Positions 38,130 through 46,284 of a stretch of DNA of 64,000 bases are shown in pieces. The translations under genes were made by a program, and so were the position numbers. Position 1 is the stretch's first letter; each line of letters opens with the position of its first letter. The notes below the pieces were generated by a model. That model ran no database searches and was not told the origin of the DNA. It saw nothing but the letters and a program-made list of their open reading frames with translations. The DNA is from Seleniivibrio woodruffii (GTDB taxonomy: Bacteria > Chrysiogenota > Deferribacteres > Deferribacterales > Geovibrionaceae). The stretch is from positions 1,178,770 through 1,242,769 of the forward strand of contig NZ_SMGG01000003.1 of NCBI RefSeq assembly GCF_004339245.1, in the 5' to 3' direction.

Positions 38130-38410
38130 TCCCTCCTTTATTAAAGGAGGGTTGGGGTGGATTTTGCTGTTAATGAATGTAAATCCCCCTTAATCCCCAT
38201 TTTCAGCAAGCTCGGTGCAGAAACATTTGCAAAAATAAAGCAAATGTTTTGTAAAAGGGGGAGACAAATCCGAAGAACCACCGTAATGCTCGTTCGTCTT
38301 CGCGAACCCTTCAGGGTGAAGCGATCTTCCATATACAGCAGTGCTGAAGCCCCCATTTGCTATACTTTGAAGACTGCCACACCTGCTGGCGCAGGTTCGC
38401 AGTGACGGCT
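38130..38410. repeat. intergenic repeats, including the 90-bp repeat copy 3
   Basis: Positions 38176-38265 are the inverted, one-mismatch twin of 15347-15436. A short variant (CTCCCTCCTTTATTAAAGGA) lies just before at about 38130-38150, and tails like AGCGATCTTCC and CTGGCGCAGGTTCGCAGTGA follow. No coding frame with a start signal exists in 38022-38415. Confidence 0.85.
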
Positions 38411-38415
38411 TTGCT

Positions 38416-39159
38416 TCAATACCACAGACACCCGTAACAGCCGTTATACTGAGGATTTTTGATTACCTGAATATCGCTCTCCGCCATTTCAGACAGGAAG
38501 CGTATCAGTCCTGAGTTCTCCGCAACGCCGCCCGCCGCATAAATCTTTTTATGGCGGTATTTGCGGATAAGCGGGAAGAGTCTGCGGGCTATGCTCTCGT
38601 TGACCCCTGCGCCGATATGCTCCGTGGGCACACCCTCGGCTATCTTGCCCACCAGTTCGCTCTCGGAAAAGACCGCACAGGTGGAGTTCAGCTTAACGGG
38701 GTTTTCGGTCATTGCCGCAAGCTCATCAAGGCTGATGTCCAGAATGCGGCATGCGTTCTCAAGGAATCTGCCCGTACTGGCGGCGCATTTGTCGTTCATT
38801 ACGAAATCCTCGATATAGCCCTCACGCACATAGATTACCTTGCTGTCCTGCCCGCCGACGTCCACAAGGATGAACTCATCCTCGCCCGTGGAGTGCAGTG
38901 CGCCCTGATAGTGCGCCTTTATCTCGGAAATTACGTTGGCGTTGGCAAAGCTGAGCATGTTCCGTCCGTAGCCTGTGGCGGTGATTATAGTGTTTTCATC
39001 AGCACCGTATGCCGAAAGGTCGATTTCTATAGTACTTTCCGTGCGTTTCACACGGTTTTTATAGAAGAATACCGTGTCTTCACGGTGAAAATCGATGTTT
39101 TCCCCGTTCTGAACGGCAATTTTTACGAATCTGCTGCCCAAATCTATTCCGAGCTTCAT
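38416..39159 (-). CDS. 2-hydroxyacyl-CoA dehydratase-type ATPase activator
   Basis: The 247-residue protein belongs to the BadF/BadG/HgdC ASKHA ATPases: GIDLGSRFVKIAV phosphate loop, VDVGGQDSKVI, and the two cysteines (NDKCAASTGRF and NSTCAVFSESE) that hold one [4Fe-4S] cluster between two monomers. Hydrolysis of ATP drives a low-potential electron into the partner iron-sulfur protein. It overlaps the partner gene by 4 bases. Length and motifs match HgdC. Confidence 0.92.
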   Translation of the reverse strand: MKLGIDLGSRFVKIAVQNGENIDFHREDTVFFYKNRVKRTESTIEIDLSAYGADENTIITATGYGRNMLSFANANVISEIKAHYQGALHSTGEDEFILVDVGGQDSKVIYVREGYIEDFVMNDKCAASTGRFLENACRILDISLDELAAMTENPVKLNSTCAVFSESELVGKIAEGVPTEHIGAGVNESIARRLFPLIRKYRHKKIYAAGGVAENSGLIRFLSEMAESDIQVIKNPQYNGCYGCLWY

Positions 39160-40145
39160 TTTTTCCTCGCAGAGAGCATTTCCAGAAAGGATTCAATGCG
39201 TATCTTTGTTCGTGCGTCTATGCCCGCCGGAGCGTCCCCCTCAATGGTGAGTATGGGGCATTTTATGTTTTTTCGGATGATGATGTCCTGCATCTGCCGG
39301 TAGCAGAATGACTGGACATAGTGGATGATCCCGTCCAGTTTCCGCTCGTCAACCGCCTGCTGAATGTCTTCCAGTCTGCCGAAGACGTCGTATGGATAGG
39401 TGTAGTCGGCGTAACGCTGAACGTAGTCCTCGTGGTCGGAGGGGATAGCGAACTGACGCTGTATCTCATTGTAGACCACCTTTGCCCCTTTCTCTTCAAG
39501 GAACTGGTAGATATCGGAGAAAATGGTGGGAACGCCTATGAAGCCTATCCGCAGGCCTTCCGCTTCGGCAAACCTGCTTTCGGTCATGGCGAGGAAATCG
39601 TCCAGATCCTTGTCATAGGTTATCAGGTTTGTGTTGAAGTCGGTGGATGTCACCAGCCAGAGATGGTTCTCGAAGCCTGAGACCTGCCCCTCAACGGTCA
39701 TTCTGTCCAGTCTGCGCAGTTTCTCACGCACGGGGTCTGTATATTTGCTGTATTCAACGGCACTTTTAAGAGTGGTTCCCATGGATGCGGCAAAACGCTC
39801 CATCTCGGTTTTAAGCTGTGTGTAGCGTGTCTCTTTTTCAAAGGGATAGCTGAACGAGTGCACCTTTATTCCCGCTTCAATGAAAAGCTCTGCCAGAGCG
39901 TGGGAGTTGCTGCAGTCGCCCTGCGTAACAGCCACAACCTCGTCGATGTCCGCAGTTTTAACGGCAGTGTAGATGCCCTTTATCCATGCGCAGAGGTTGC
40001 GGGGCAGACCTTCGTCCTCCGCCATCTCTGCCATTTTAACGGGGTCTTTGTCGGTTATGAATATATTGTTGAGGTCGACGGGTGTTTTGCCTGCCGCCAG
40101 AATTATCTCAACAGGGATTGTTGTGGTAAAGCCTACTCTTGACAT
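39156..40145 (-). CDS. 2-hydroxyacyl-CoA dehydratase-like (double-cubane-type) iron-sulfur protein
   Basis: The 329-residue protein resembles a single HgdB/YjiM-type D-component, with cysteines C52 (RNLCAWIKG), C78 (QGDCSNSH) and one late in the chain (VQSFCYRQMQD). True dehydratases need two different such subunits plus CoA substrates; here only one is present with its activator, as in the double-cubane cluster protein/reductase pairs (DCCP/DCCR) of Carboxydothermus. Whether the cluster is [4Fe-4S] or double-cubane cannot be told. It is shorter than HgdB (about 380). Substrate unknown. Confidence 0.82.
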   Translation of the reverse strand: MSRVGFTTTIPVEIILAAGKTPVDLNNIFITDKDPVKMAEMAEDEGLPRNLCAWIKGIYTAVKTADIDEVVAVTQGDCSNSHALAELFIEAGIKVHSFSYPFEKETRYTQLKTEMERFAASMGTTLKSAVEYSKYTDPVREKLRRLDRMTVEGQVSGFENHLWLVTSTDFNTNLITYDKDLDDFLAMTESRFAEAEGLRIGFIGVPTIFSDIYQFLEEKGAKVVYNEIQRQFAIPSDHEDYVQRYADYTYPYDVFGRLEDIQQAVDERKLDGIIHYVQSFCYRQMQDIIIRKNIKCPILTIEGDAPAGIDARTKIRIESFLEMLSARKK

Positions 40146-40447
40146 TATTTAAGACTGAAATCGATGTATCTGCGCACTTCTTTGTGCAGACCCTGTCTGT
40201 TTTTGAAAATCACCATATTCTGCTCGAAAAACCTGTCCATTTCGTTGAAATCCACAAGGTCGATGGTGTCGCCGCTCATTCTGTCCTGCAGACGAACAAC
40301 CTTTGTGAATTCGTTCTCTTTAATTTTTTTGGTCTTTATCTTCTGTTTTTTATTATAGATGTAAAGTTCGCAGACCTCACCCTCGCAGGTCAGCTCTGCA
40401 TCGTACCATGTCATATCTTCGAAAACGGCCATCCAGCGTGCTTCCAT
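40145..40447 (-). CDS. conserved hypothetical protein in dehydratase operon
   Basis: A 100-residue, highly charged soluble protein (MEARWMAVFEDMTWYDAELT start, KKQKIKTKKIKENEF core). Start at 40447 forms a TGATG overlap with the preceding sdhE-like gene, with AGGGG upstream; its stop overlaps the next start (TAATG). The beta-rich first half with WYDAELTCEGEVCELYIYN looks like a small barrel. No family recognised. Coupling on both sides makes it a real gene. Confidence 0.7.
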   Translation of the reverse strand: MEARWMAVFEDMTWYDAELTCEGEVCELYIYNKKQKIKTKKIKENEFTKVVRLQDRMSGDTIDLVDFNEMDRFFEQNMVIFKNRQGLHKEVRRYIDFSLK

Positions 40448-40755
40448 CAAAGCACCCCTTTGGCTCTTTTGATCTCGTCTCTGCGCTGTTCGGAAAAGCT
40501 CTGTATGTCCTTCATAAACCTGTAGTCATAAAGCTCCTGCAGGTCTTCAGCGGTCTTAACGCCCATAACGAGGTCGAAGAGGTCGTTGTCGAACATCCGC
40601 ACCAGCATGGCGATGAACGCTTCCAGATCATCCTCTGTGTAGCTTTCGGGCAGGTGGTTCGTGACATAGTCCCTCAGGAACATTTCGTTCTCCAGAATCG
40701 CACGTCTGGCCGCCTGAAATATCGCCTTTTTTCTTAGTGCTTCCATTCTTTCCAT
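40447..40755 (-). CDS. SdhE-like FAD assembly factor
   Basis: The 102-residue protein resembles SdhE/CptB (DUF339): RRAILENEMFLRDYV aligns with the family's RRGMLELD-type helix, and YTEDDLEAFIAMLVRMFDND with LFDLVMG matches the PDPDLFDWL region. SdhE helps attach FAD to succinate dehydrogenase and fumarate reductase. The key RGxxE motif reads RAILE here, Gly to Ala, which is seen outside Proteobacteria but may matter. Start 40755 follows GGAG by 6 bases. No sdh or frd genes are in the window. Confidence 0.65.
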   Translation of the reverse strand: MERMEALRKKAIFQAARRAILENEMFLRDYVTNHLPESYTEDDLEAFIAMLVRMFDNDLFDLVMGVKTAEDLQELYDYRFMKDIQSFSEQRRDEIKRAKGVL

Positions 40756-40781
40756 GTGTGTCTCCGTTTCTCCAATATATA

Positions 40782-42335
40782 TCAATCAGTTTTTTCGTCA
40801 ATATGAACGGGTGCAACGTCCACCGAGCGGAACCTGTGATATATCACAAAGCCGGGCGGGGTGTTCTTGGGCTTTTTTACGTTTTTTTTCTGGGTGTAGT
40901 CAACGGTTACTTTCAGATTGTTCTTTGCCTTGCTCATTCCTGCGACAATGGCCGCACACTGCTCAATCTCGTCCGGAGTTGCGTTCCCGCTCTTGCGGAA
41001 GATAAGATGTGCCGAGGGCAGTTTCTGTGCGTGGAACCACATGTCCTCGGGGTTTGCAAACTGGAATACCAGCCTGTGGTTGCTGACGGAGTTTCGGCCA
41101 ATGTATGCCGTGCCGCCGCCTATATCCATCTTTATGAACTGTTTCTCTTTTATCTGTTTTTTCTGTTTCGGCTCGGATTTTTTCATCTCCAGAGCCAGCT
41201 CACGCAGGTCATCCTCTTTTGCGGATATCTCTATGAAATAGAGCTGTTCCAGAGCGGAATCTATTATGTTGTCAACCTCGCCCATGCGGGATTTCACCAG
41301 TGCCACCGAACGTTCCAGCTTATCCGCACGACCGTAAAGCCTGTTCACTTCCTTGTTGGCATCAAAGAACTCCGGCACATCGTAGACCACTGTCTCTATG
41401 CCGCTTTCCGTATAGTTTGTAAGCTCGGTCTTCCCTTTGGCATTTTTGAGTATGTGCAGATTTGCTTTCAGCAGGTCGGCCTTCGCCCGCACCTTCGGAT
41501 AAGTCTCCGCTTCTGCGTATTCCTCTTTCAGCTTGTCTTTCAGCACCAGATATTTTTCCGCCTGCTTTTCAAACAGACGGGTGAGTCTCAGGCGGATACT
41601 GTCGTCACGCTTTGCCGCAGGTTTGTGCACTCGGCCTTTCAGGTCGTCCAGAGTAATGGTCTCCCCGTCCTCATAAGGCTTGAAAGGGATAACCCGCCCC
41701 TGTGAGTCCACATGGAAAACATCGTCTGTCAGGCTCTCGTTTATGAGTGTCGCCGTCTCCGCAAAGCTGTAACCCTTCGCCAGATAGATTTCGGCGTGCT
41801 TCACCGTCACAGGGTAGAAACCCAGCAGGTCGCTGAAACTGTTCGAAGCATACTTTTCCAGCGTGTCCCGCTTGTTCAGGCGTGGGGATGCGTATCTGTC
41901 GCCCACGGAGAAACTGCGGTCGGGGTCGGCATTGTTCTTTGCGAACATCCAGATTATGTTTCCGCCTTCATTCAGAAGCACAGCGTTCGACATCTTGCCG
42001 ATAAGCTCGAAAACCAGCTTGTGGGTTTCCAGTTTGCCGCTTGGTCTGCGCTTAACGATATCCAGCCAGAACAGACGGTCATATCTGCGACCGCCAACGT
42101 CGGTTATCTTGCCGCCGGAGAGCCTGTCCAGAAACTGATCCGGTACCCCCTCCTGCGTGTCCGATGTGAAAAGGGCAGGGCTGCCTCCGGTCACACGGAT
42201 GTGCAAGGACTTCCTGTCTTTGGCAAAAAGCCCAATGGTAACGCTGTCTTCGGTGACGTTTATCTTAGTCACCTGAACGCCCGTATATCTCTCTTTTATG
42301 ATGTTCACCGCTTTGGTGAGAGTCAGTCCGTCCAA
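40782..42335 (-). CDS. rqcH: NFACT-family ribosome quality control protein (RqcH-like)
   Basis: The 517-residue protein has the NFACT-N domain (about 1-200), a coiled-coil middle (about 240-370) and the NFACT-R RNA-binding domain (IGRNSVSNHRLVFQFANPED and WFHAQKLPSAHLIFRKSG). Bacterial RqcH binds obstructed 50S subunits and adds C-terminal alanine tails. Older databases call these fibronectin-binding proteins. First gene of the five-gene minus-strand operon with the sdhE-like and dehydratase-like genes; the functional link is not obvious. Length is somewhat shorter than B. subtilis RqcH (about 570). Confidence 0.88.
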   Translation of the reverse strand: MDGLTLTKAVNIIKERYTGVQVTKINVTEDSVTIGLFAKDRKSLHIRVTGGSPALFTSDTQEGVPDQFLDRLSGGKITDVGGRRYDRLFWLDIVKRRPSGKLETHKLVFELIGKMSNAVLLNEGGNIIWMFAKNNADPDRSFSVGDRYASPRLNKRDTLEKYASNSFSDLLGFYPVTVKHAEIYLAKGYSFAETATLINESLTDDVFHVDSQGRVIPFKPYEDGETITLDDLKGRVHKPAAKRDDSIRLRLTRLFEKQAEKYLVLKDKLKEEYAEAETYPKVRAKADLLKANLHILKNAKGKTELTNYTESGIETVVYDVPEFFDANKEVNRLYGRADKLERSVALVKSRMGEVDNIIDSALEQLYFIEISAKEDDLRELALEMKKSEPKQKKQIKEKQFIKMDIGGGTAYIGRNSVSNHRLVFQFANPEDMWFHAQKLPSAHLIFRKSGNATPDEIEQCAAIVAGMSKAKNNLKVTVDYTQKKNVKKPKNTPPGFVIYHRFRSVDVAPVHIDEKTD

Positions 42336-42521
42336 GTCTTCTCCTGCATGTTAAGCACACATATTATACAGATTTTTTACATGAAACAAAGCATTGACAC
42401 AACGACTTTACGTCATATATTGACACTTAGCAATAACCGGCAGTAAAACATAACCCTCCTCCCTCCTGACAATATGGAGGAACTCGGGCTTGGCTAACCA
42501 CCAGGCCCGTTTGTTTTTATA

Positions 42522-42960
42522 GGTTGTTATATGCTTCGCATTGCTGCGTCACCTAAACACCGATGGCTTTTTCCCGTCTCTGCGAGGAGCAGGGCGACGC
42601 GGCAGTCTCATCTGTTGAGATTGCCACAGCCCTTCGGGCTTCTCAATGACGCAAAATTCCCCGTCTCTGCGAACGGAGTGAAGCAGTCTTCCACCTTCAG
42701 ACAGCCCGCCGCTTCAGCAAATTGCGCAAAATCTGCCGTCACCTAAACACCGATGGCTTTTTCCCGTCTCTGCGAGGAGCAGGGCGACGCGGCAGTCTCA
42801 TCTGTTGAGATTGCCACAGCCCTTCGGGCTTCTCAATGACGCAAAATTCCCCGTCTCTGCGAACGGAGTGAAGCAGTCTTCCAACTCCAGCTAGCCCGCC
42901 GCTTTGGCAAATGCCCCGGAATCTACCGTCACCCTGAGGCGGCAGACGAAGGGTCTCAGC
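42522..42960. repeat. 190-bp tandem duplication within an intergenic repeat cluster
   Basis: Copy 1 (42548-42737) and copy 2 (42738-42927) are adjacent direct repeats of 190 bases starting GTCACCTAAACACCGATGGC. The first 146 bases are identical and the last 44 diverge. Each unit contains CTGCGAACGGAGTGAAGCAG and AGCCCGCCGCTT pieces of the dispersed family. A half-copy of the nested palindrome (GTTATATGCTTCGCATTGCT) precedes it at about 42526. No gene is visible in 42336-43052. Confidence 0.9.
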
Positions 42961-42987
42961 TCAATTCTCCGCCATTAAACTGAATTC

Positions 42988-43015
42988 TTGATTTTTTCTT
43001 AAAAAACAATAATAT
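42988..43015 (+). promoter_or_regulatory. candidate htpG promoter
   Basis: TTGATT (42988-42993), 16-base spacer and TAATAT (43010-43015) lie 38 bases before the htpG start. No CIRCE element or heat-shock sigma boxes are seen. Confidence 0.45.
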
Positions 43016-43052
43016 TCTTACACGTAAAATAATACAAATACGGAGGTTTTAG

Positions 43053-44921
43053 ATGTCACAGGAAAGAATGCAGTTCAAAACCGAGGTGAACAAACTTCTT
43101 GAGCTGATGATTCATTCTCTGTACTCACACAAGGAAATTTTCCTTAGAGAGCTTATTTCAAACGCATCGGATGCCATCGACAAGCTCCGTTTCGAAGCTC
43201 TCACAAACGATGCTCTGCTGGAGGGTGATGCCGACTACAAAATAAAAATATCGGCAGACAAAGACAAAAACACCCTGACAGTCACAGACAACGGAATCGG
43301 TATGACAAAGGACGAGGCTGTAAAAGCTCTCGGAACCATAGCCCATTCCGGAACAAAAGAGTTCATGCAGCTCATCGAGAACAAAGAGAACAACCCCGAG
43401 CTGATAGGTCAGTTCGGCGTAGGTTTCTATTCTGCGTTCATGGTTGCCGACAGAGTCACCGTTTACACACGCAAAGCGGGCGAGGATGCCAGCGTCGGCG
43501 TTATGTGGGAATCCACAGCGGACGGCACATTCACAGTTGAAGCCCATGAAAAGAGCGAAAGGGGAACCACCATCGTTCTTCATCTTAAAGAGGATGCAAA
43601 GGAATATACCGACGAATGGGAGATCAAAGACATCGTCAAAAAATATTCCGATTACATAAGCTATCCCGTGGTGATGGACACCACAAAGAAACAGGAAGAC
43701 AAGGATATTGTTGAAGAGGAGACGCTCAACTCCATGAAGGCCATCTGGCTGAAGGACAAAAGCGAGGTTCAGCAGGACGAATACAGCCAGTTCTACCGCC
43801 ACATCTCCCACGACTTCAAAGATCCGTCCGCAACGATACATTTCCGTGCAGAGGGTACTTCAGAGTTCTCCGCCCTGCTGTTCATCCCCTCAAAAGCACC
43901 CATGAACATACTCTATGCCGATTTCAAATCCGGCCCTGCGCTGTATGTCCGCCGTGTGCAGATAATGGAGCATTGCGGCGACCTTGTTCCCAACTGGCTC
44001 CGCTTCGTTGTGGGCGTTGTGGATTCTTCCGACCTGCCGCTGAACGTATCCCGTGAGATACTCCAGAACAACAGACAGGTGGAGACCATCAGAAACAACA
44101 TCACCAAAAAAGTTCTGGAAACCCTGACCAAAATGAAAACCGCCGAACCTGAGAAGTATAACGCTTTCTTTGCGGAGTTCGGACGTGTTCTGAAAGAGGG
44201 GATCCACTTCGATTTCAAACGCAAAGAGGAGATAGCCTCCCTTATGGTGATGCAGTCCACGGCAACCGAAGACGGCAAACTTACCGACCTCGATGCATAT
44301 CTCGGCCGCATGAAGACCGAGCAGAACGACATTTACTATATAACGGGCAAAAGCCGCAGTGAGCTTGAGAAATCACCCTATCTGGAAGCACTGAAAGAGA
44401 AAGACCTTGAGGTGCTGTTCATGACGGATGAGGTTGACGACATCATCATCACAGGGCTTATGGAATATAAGGGCAAGAAATTCAAGTCCATCCTGAAAGG
44501 CGACATCAGCCTCGACAGGGAAGAGGACAAAAAAGAGGCCAAGGAGCACTTCGGCAAGCTGACTGAAAAGGTCAAAGCTGTCCTGCAAGACAGCGTGAGC
44601 GAGGTCAGACTCTCCTCAAGGCTTAAAAACTCGCCCTGTGTGCTTGTCTCAGGCGATTCCGACATAGACCCGAACCTGGAGGCCATGCTCCGCCAGATGG
44701 GACAGCCCGTTCCCAAGCGCAGCAAGATACTTGAGCTTAACCCCGGGCACAAACTTATCGAGCTTCTTAACTCGGAGTTCGAGCAGAATCCTGAAAGCGA
44801 AAAAGTGGCCGATATAAGCGAACTGCTTTACAATCAGGCACTTATCCTTGAGGGCAACATGCCTGCGGATACGTCACGTTTCGCTTCTCTTATGACAAAA
44901 ATTCTGACGGAAAAATTTTAA
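43053..44921 (+). CDS. htpG: Hsp90-family chaperone HtpG
   Basis: The 622-residue protein has the full Hsp90 set: ELISNASDAIDKLR, TDNGIGMTKDEAV and GQFGVGFYSAFMVAD in the N-terminal ATPase; the middle-domain catalytic loop region LPLNVSREILQ; and a C-terminal dimer domain. It refolds or holds client proteins using ATP. GGAGG precedes the ATG by 7 bases. It is a single-gene unit ended by a strong terminator. Confidence 0.98.
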   Translation: MSQERMQFKTEVNKLLELMIHSLYSHKEIFLRELISNASDAIDKLRFEALTNDALLEGDADYKIKISADKDKNTLTVTDNGIGMTKDEAVKALGTIAHSGTKEFMQLIENKENNPELIGQFGVGFYSAFMVADRVTVYTRKAGEDASVGVMWESTADGTFTVEAHEKSERGTTIVLHLKEDAKEYTDEWEIKDIVKKYSDYISYPVVMDTTKKQEDKDIVEEETLNSMKAIWLKDKSEVQQDEYSQFYRHISHDFKDPSATIHFRAEGTSEFSALLFIPSKAPMNILYADFKSGPALYVRRVQIMEHCGDLVPNWLRFVVGVVDSSDLPLNVSREILQNNRQVETIRNNITKKVLETLTKMKTAEPEKYNAFFAEFGRVLKEGIHFDFKRKEEIASLMVMQSTATEDGKLTDLDAYLGRMKTEQNDIYYITGKSRSELEKSPYLEALKEKDLEVLFMTDEVDDIIITGLMEYKGKKFKSILKGDISLDREEDKKEAKEHFGKLTEKVKAVLQDSVSEVRLSSRLKNSPCVLVSGDSDIDPNLEAMLRQMGQPVPKRSKILELNPGHKLIELLNSEFEQNPESEKVADISELLYNQALILEGNMPADTSRFASLMTKILTEKF

Positions 44922-44927
44922 TTATTG

Positions 44928-44957
44928 CGGGAGCTCTTGCTCCCGCTTTTTTTTGAG
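44928..44957 (+). terminator. htpG terminator
   Basis: GCGGGAGC and GCTCCCGC form an 8-bp stem with a TCTT loop, then eight T residues. It begins 6 bases after the htpG stop and ends just before the DUF486 gene. Confidence 0.93.
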
Positions 44958-44963
44958 TATAAT

Positions 44964-45305
44964 ATGAAATCTACTGTACTCTTTATTTCCATGCTGACCA
45001 TGTCGAACGTGTTCATGACCTTCGCATGGTACGGGCATTTGAGAAATCAGGCGGACAAAAGCTGGATATGGGCTGTTTTTGTGAGTTGGGGCATTGCCTT
45101 TTTCGAATATCTGATTCAGGTCCCTGCAAACCGTTTCGGATATCAGACGCTCACCCTCGGACAGCTTAAGATCACTCAGGAGGTGATAACCCTGCTGGTG
45201 TTCGTTCCCTTCTCCTTCATCTTTATGAAGGAGCCGCTCAAGCTCAATTATCTTTGGGCAGGGCTCTGCATGATGGGTGCAGTTTATTTCGTTTTTAAGG
45301 GGTAG
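44964..45305 (+). CDS. DUF486 (DMT-superfamily-like) small membrane protein
   Basis: The 113-residue protein has four membrane segments and the DUF486 signatures TFAWYGHLR, SWGIAFFEYLIQVPANR and FSFIFMKEPL. It is half the size of an EamA transporter and probably dimerises; the substrate is unknown. Start at 44964 gives the normal family N terminus (the frame opens earlier but inside the htpG terminator). A 4-base gap separates it from the ArsR gene. Its ribosome site is poor. Confidence 0.85.
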   Translation: MKSTVLFISMLTMSNVFMTFAWYGHLRNQADKSWIWAVFVSWGIAFFEYLIQVPANRFGYQTLTLGQLKITQEVITLLVFVPFSFIFMKEPLKLNYLWAGLCMMGAVYFVFKG

Positions 45306-45309
45306 TTCT

Positions 45310-45654
45310 ATGACACAGTTGGATTCAGCAGTAGAAATTATCAAATCTATTGCCGACAGAAACAGAATGAGAATTCTGCTTATGCTCAACAAGCGCCCTA
45401 TGTGCGTTTGCGAGCTGGATGCCGTTCTGGGCATCGCTCTCTCAACCATTTCGGCACACCTGAAACAGATGCGCTCCGCAGGAGTCATAACATCTGAAAA
45501 GGATGGCCGCTGGGTTATCTATCGAATTTCAGACGATACGTCAATCCGTACAATCGTCAGCTCACTGTCTGGTCAACTCTATGATGATACTCAGGTTGTT
45601 GAAGATCTGAAGATGATCGACGGTATCAGTCGTGAGGAATGTGCTAAAAAATAG
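45310..45654 (+). CDS. ArsR/SmtB-family regulator with CVC metal motif
   Basis: The 114-residue winged-helix protein has the recognition helix ALSTISAHLKQMRSAG and YRISDD wing. RPMCVCELDAVL holds the C-x-C of the arsenite-sensing ELCVCDL motif of ArsR. It would release DNA on binding As(III), Sb(III) or a similar thiophilic ion. Start at 45310 has AGGGG upstream and follows the DUF486 gene by 4 bases; no ars resistance genes are present nearby, so that DUF486 gene may be its target. Confidence 0.87.
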   Translation: MTQLDSAVEIIKSIADRNRMRILLMLNKRPMCVCELDAVLGIALSTISAHLKQMRSAGVITSEKDGRWVIYRISDDTSIRTIVSSLSGQLYDDTQVVEDLKMIDGISREECAKK

Positions 45655-45675
45655 TAAAATGGTCTTAATTTCCGC

Positions 45676-45702
45676 TTGATATTGGGATGCCTTTGGTATA
45701 CT
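45676..45702 (+). promoter_or_regulatory. candidate promoter of the MarR gene
   Basis: TTGATA (45676-45681) and TATACT (45697-45702) with a 15-base spacer, 37 bases before the start. The spacing is short, so only moderate support. Confidence 0.4.
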
Positions 45703-45739
45703 TTAACGTTGAGTATTCTACCATTCAGGCGGTGTTAGT

Positions 45740-46174
45740 ATGAAAGACAAGACCATTGAGCAGGAGTTAAGCTCCCTCGACACATTCATTAAGCTGGTGC
45801 AGACTGCGGAAAACGTTTCGGCCTGCGTTTATGCGCATCTAAAAGATTTCGGCATTACTGTAAGCCAGTTCGGCGTTCTCGAAGCCCTGTATACCAAAGG
45901 CGCAATGTGCCAGAAGGACATAGCGGAGATAATCCGCAAAACCACAGGCAACATGACCACCGTTATCGACAACCTCGAAAAAAACGGACTGGCCGAAAGA
46001 AAAAAAGATCAGAGCGACAGAAGGTTCTTCACTGTTTCAATAACAGACAAGGGCATGGACGTTCTGAACATGGTTTTCGACAGGTATAAAAATAACGTTG
46101 AGCAGGTCATGAAAGATCTGGATGCTGAAGACAGGCAAAACCTCGTTTCTATACTGGGCAAACTGCGGTATTGA
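45740..46174 (+). CDS. MarR-family transcriptional regulator
   Basis: The 144-residue protein has the MarR winged helix: VSQFGVLEALYTKGAMCQKD, recognition helix TTGNMTTVIDNLEKNGL and wing ERKKDQSDRRFFTVSITDKG. Such proteins respond to phenolics, oxidants or peroxides. A single cysteine pair is absent: only C24 and C58-type residues are seen, so thiol sensing is uncertain. Neighbours are an ArsR gene upstream and bacterioferritin downstream; both are possible targets. Confidence 0.9.
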   Translation: MKDKTIEQELSSLDTFIKLVQTAENVSACVYAHLKDFGITVSQFGVLEALYTKGAMCQKDIAEIIRKTTGNMTTVIDNLEKNGLAERKKDQSDRRFFTVSITDKGMDVLNMVFDRYKNNVEQVMKDLDAEDRQNLVSILGKLRY

Positions 46175-46223
46175 TATTTTTTTGCCTTTAGCGGAAAAGA
46201 TTTATCATGAGCTAATATATGTC

Positions 46224-46252
46224 TTGAATCGCCGGAAATTGTGGTCTATCTT
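46224..46252 (+). promoter_or_regulatory. candidate bacterioferritin promoter
   Basis: TTGAAT (46224-46229), 17-base spacer, TATCTT (46247-46252), 32 bases upstream of the start, followed by an AGGAGG ribosome site. Confidence 0.55.
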
Positions 46253-46284
46253 TAGTGTGTAGTTAAATACTAAAGGAGGAGACC

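Noticed and set aside
42522-42960. CRISPR array or satellite
   Set aside because: Only two 190-base units exist, with no short regular repeats or unique spacers, and no cas genes in the window.
44958-44963. TATAAT directly before the DUF486 ATG as a leaderless promoter
   Set aside because: It touches the ATG, so transcription would start inside the gene, and it lies in the htpG terminator tail.
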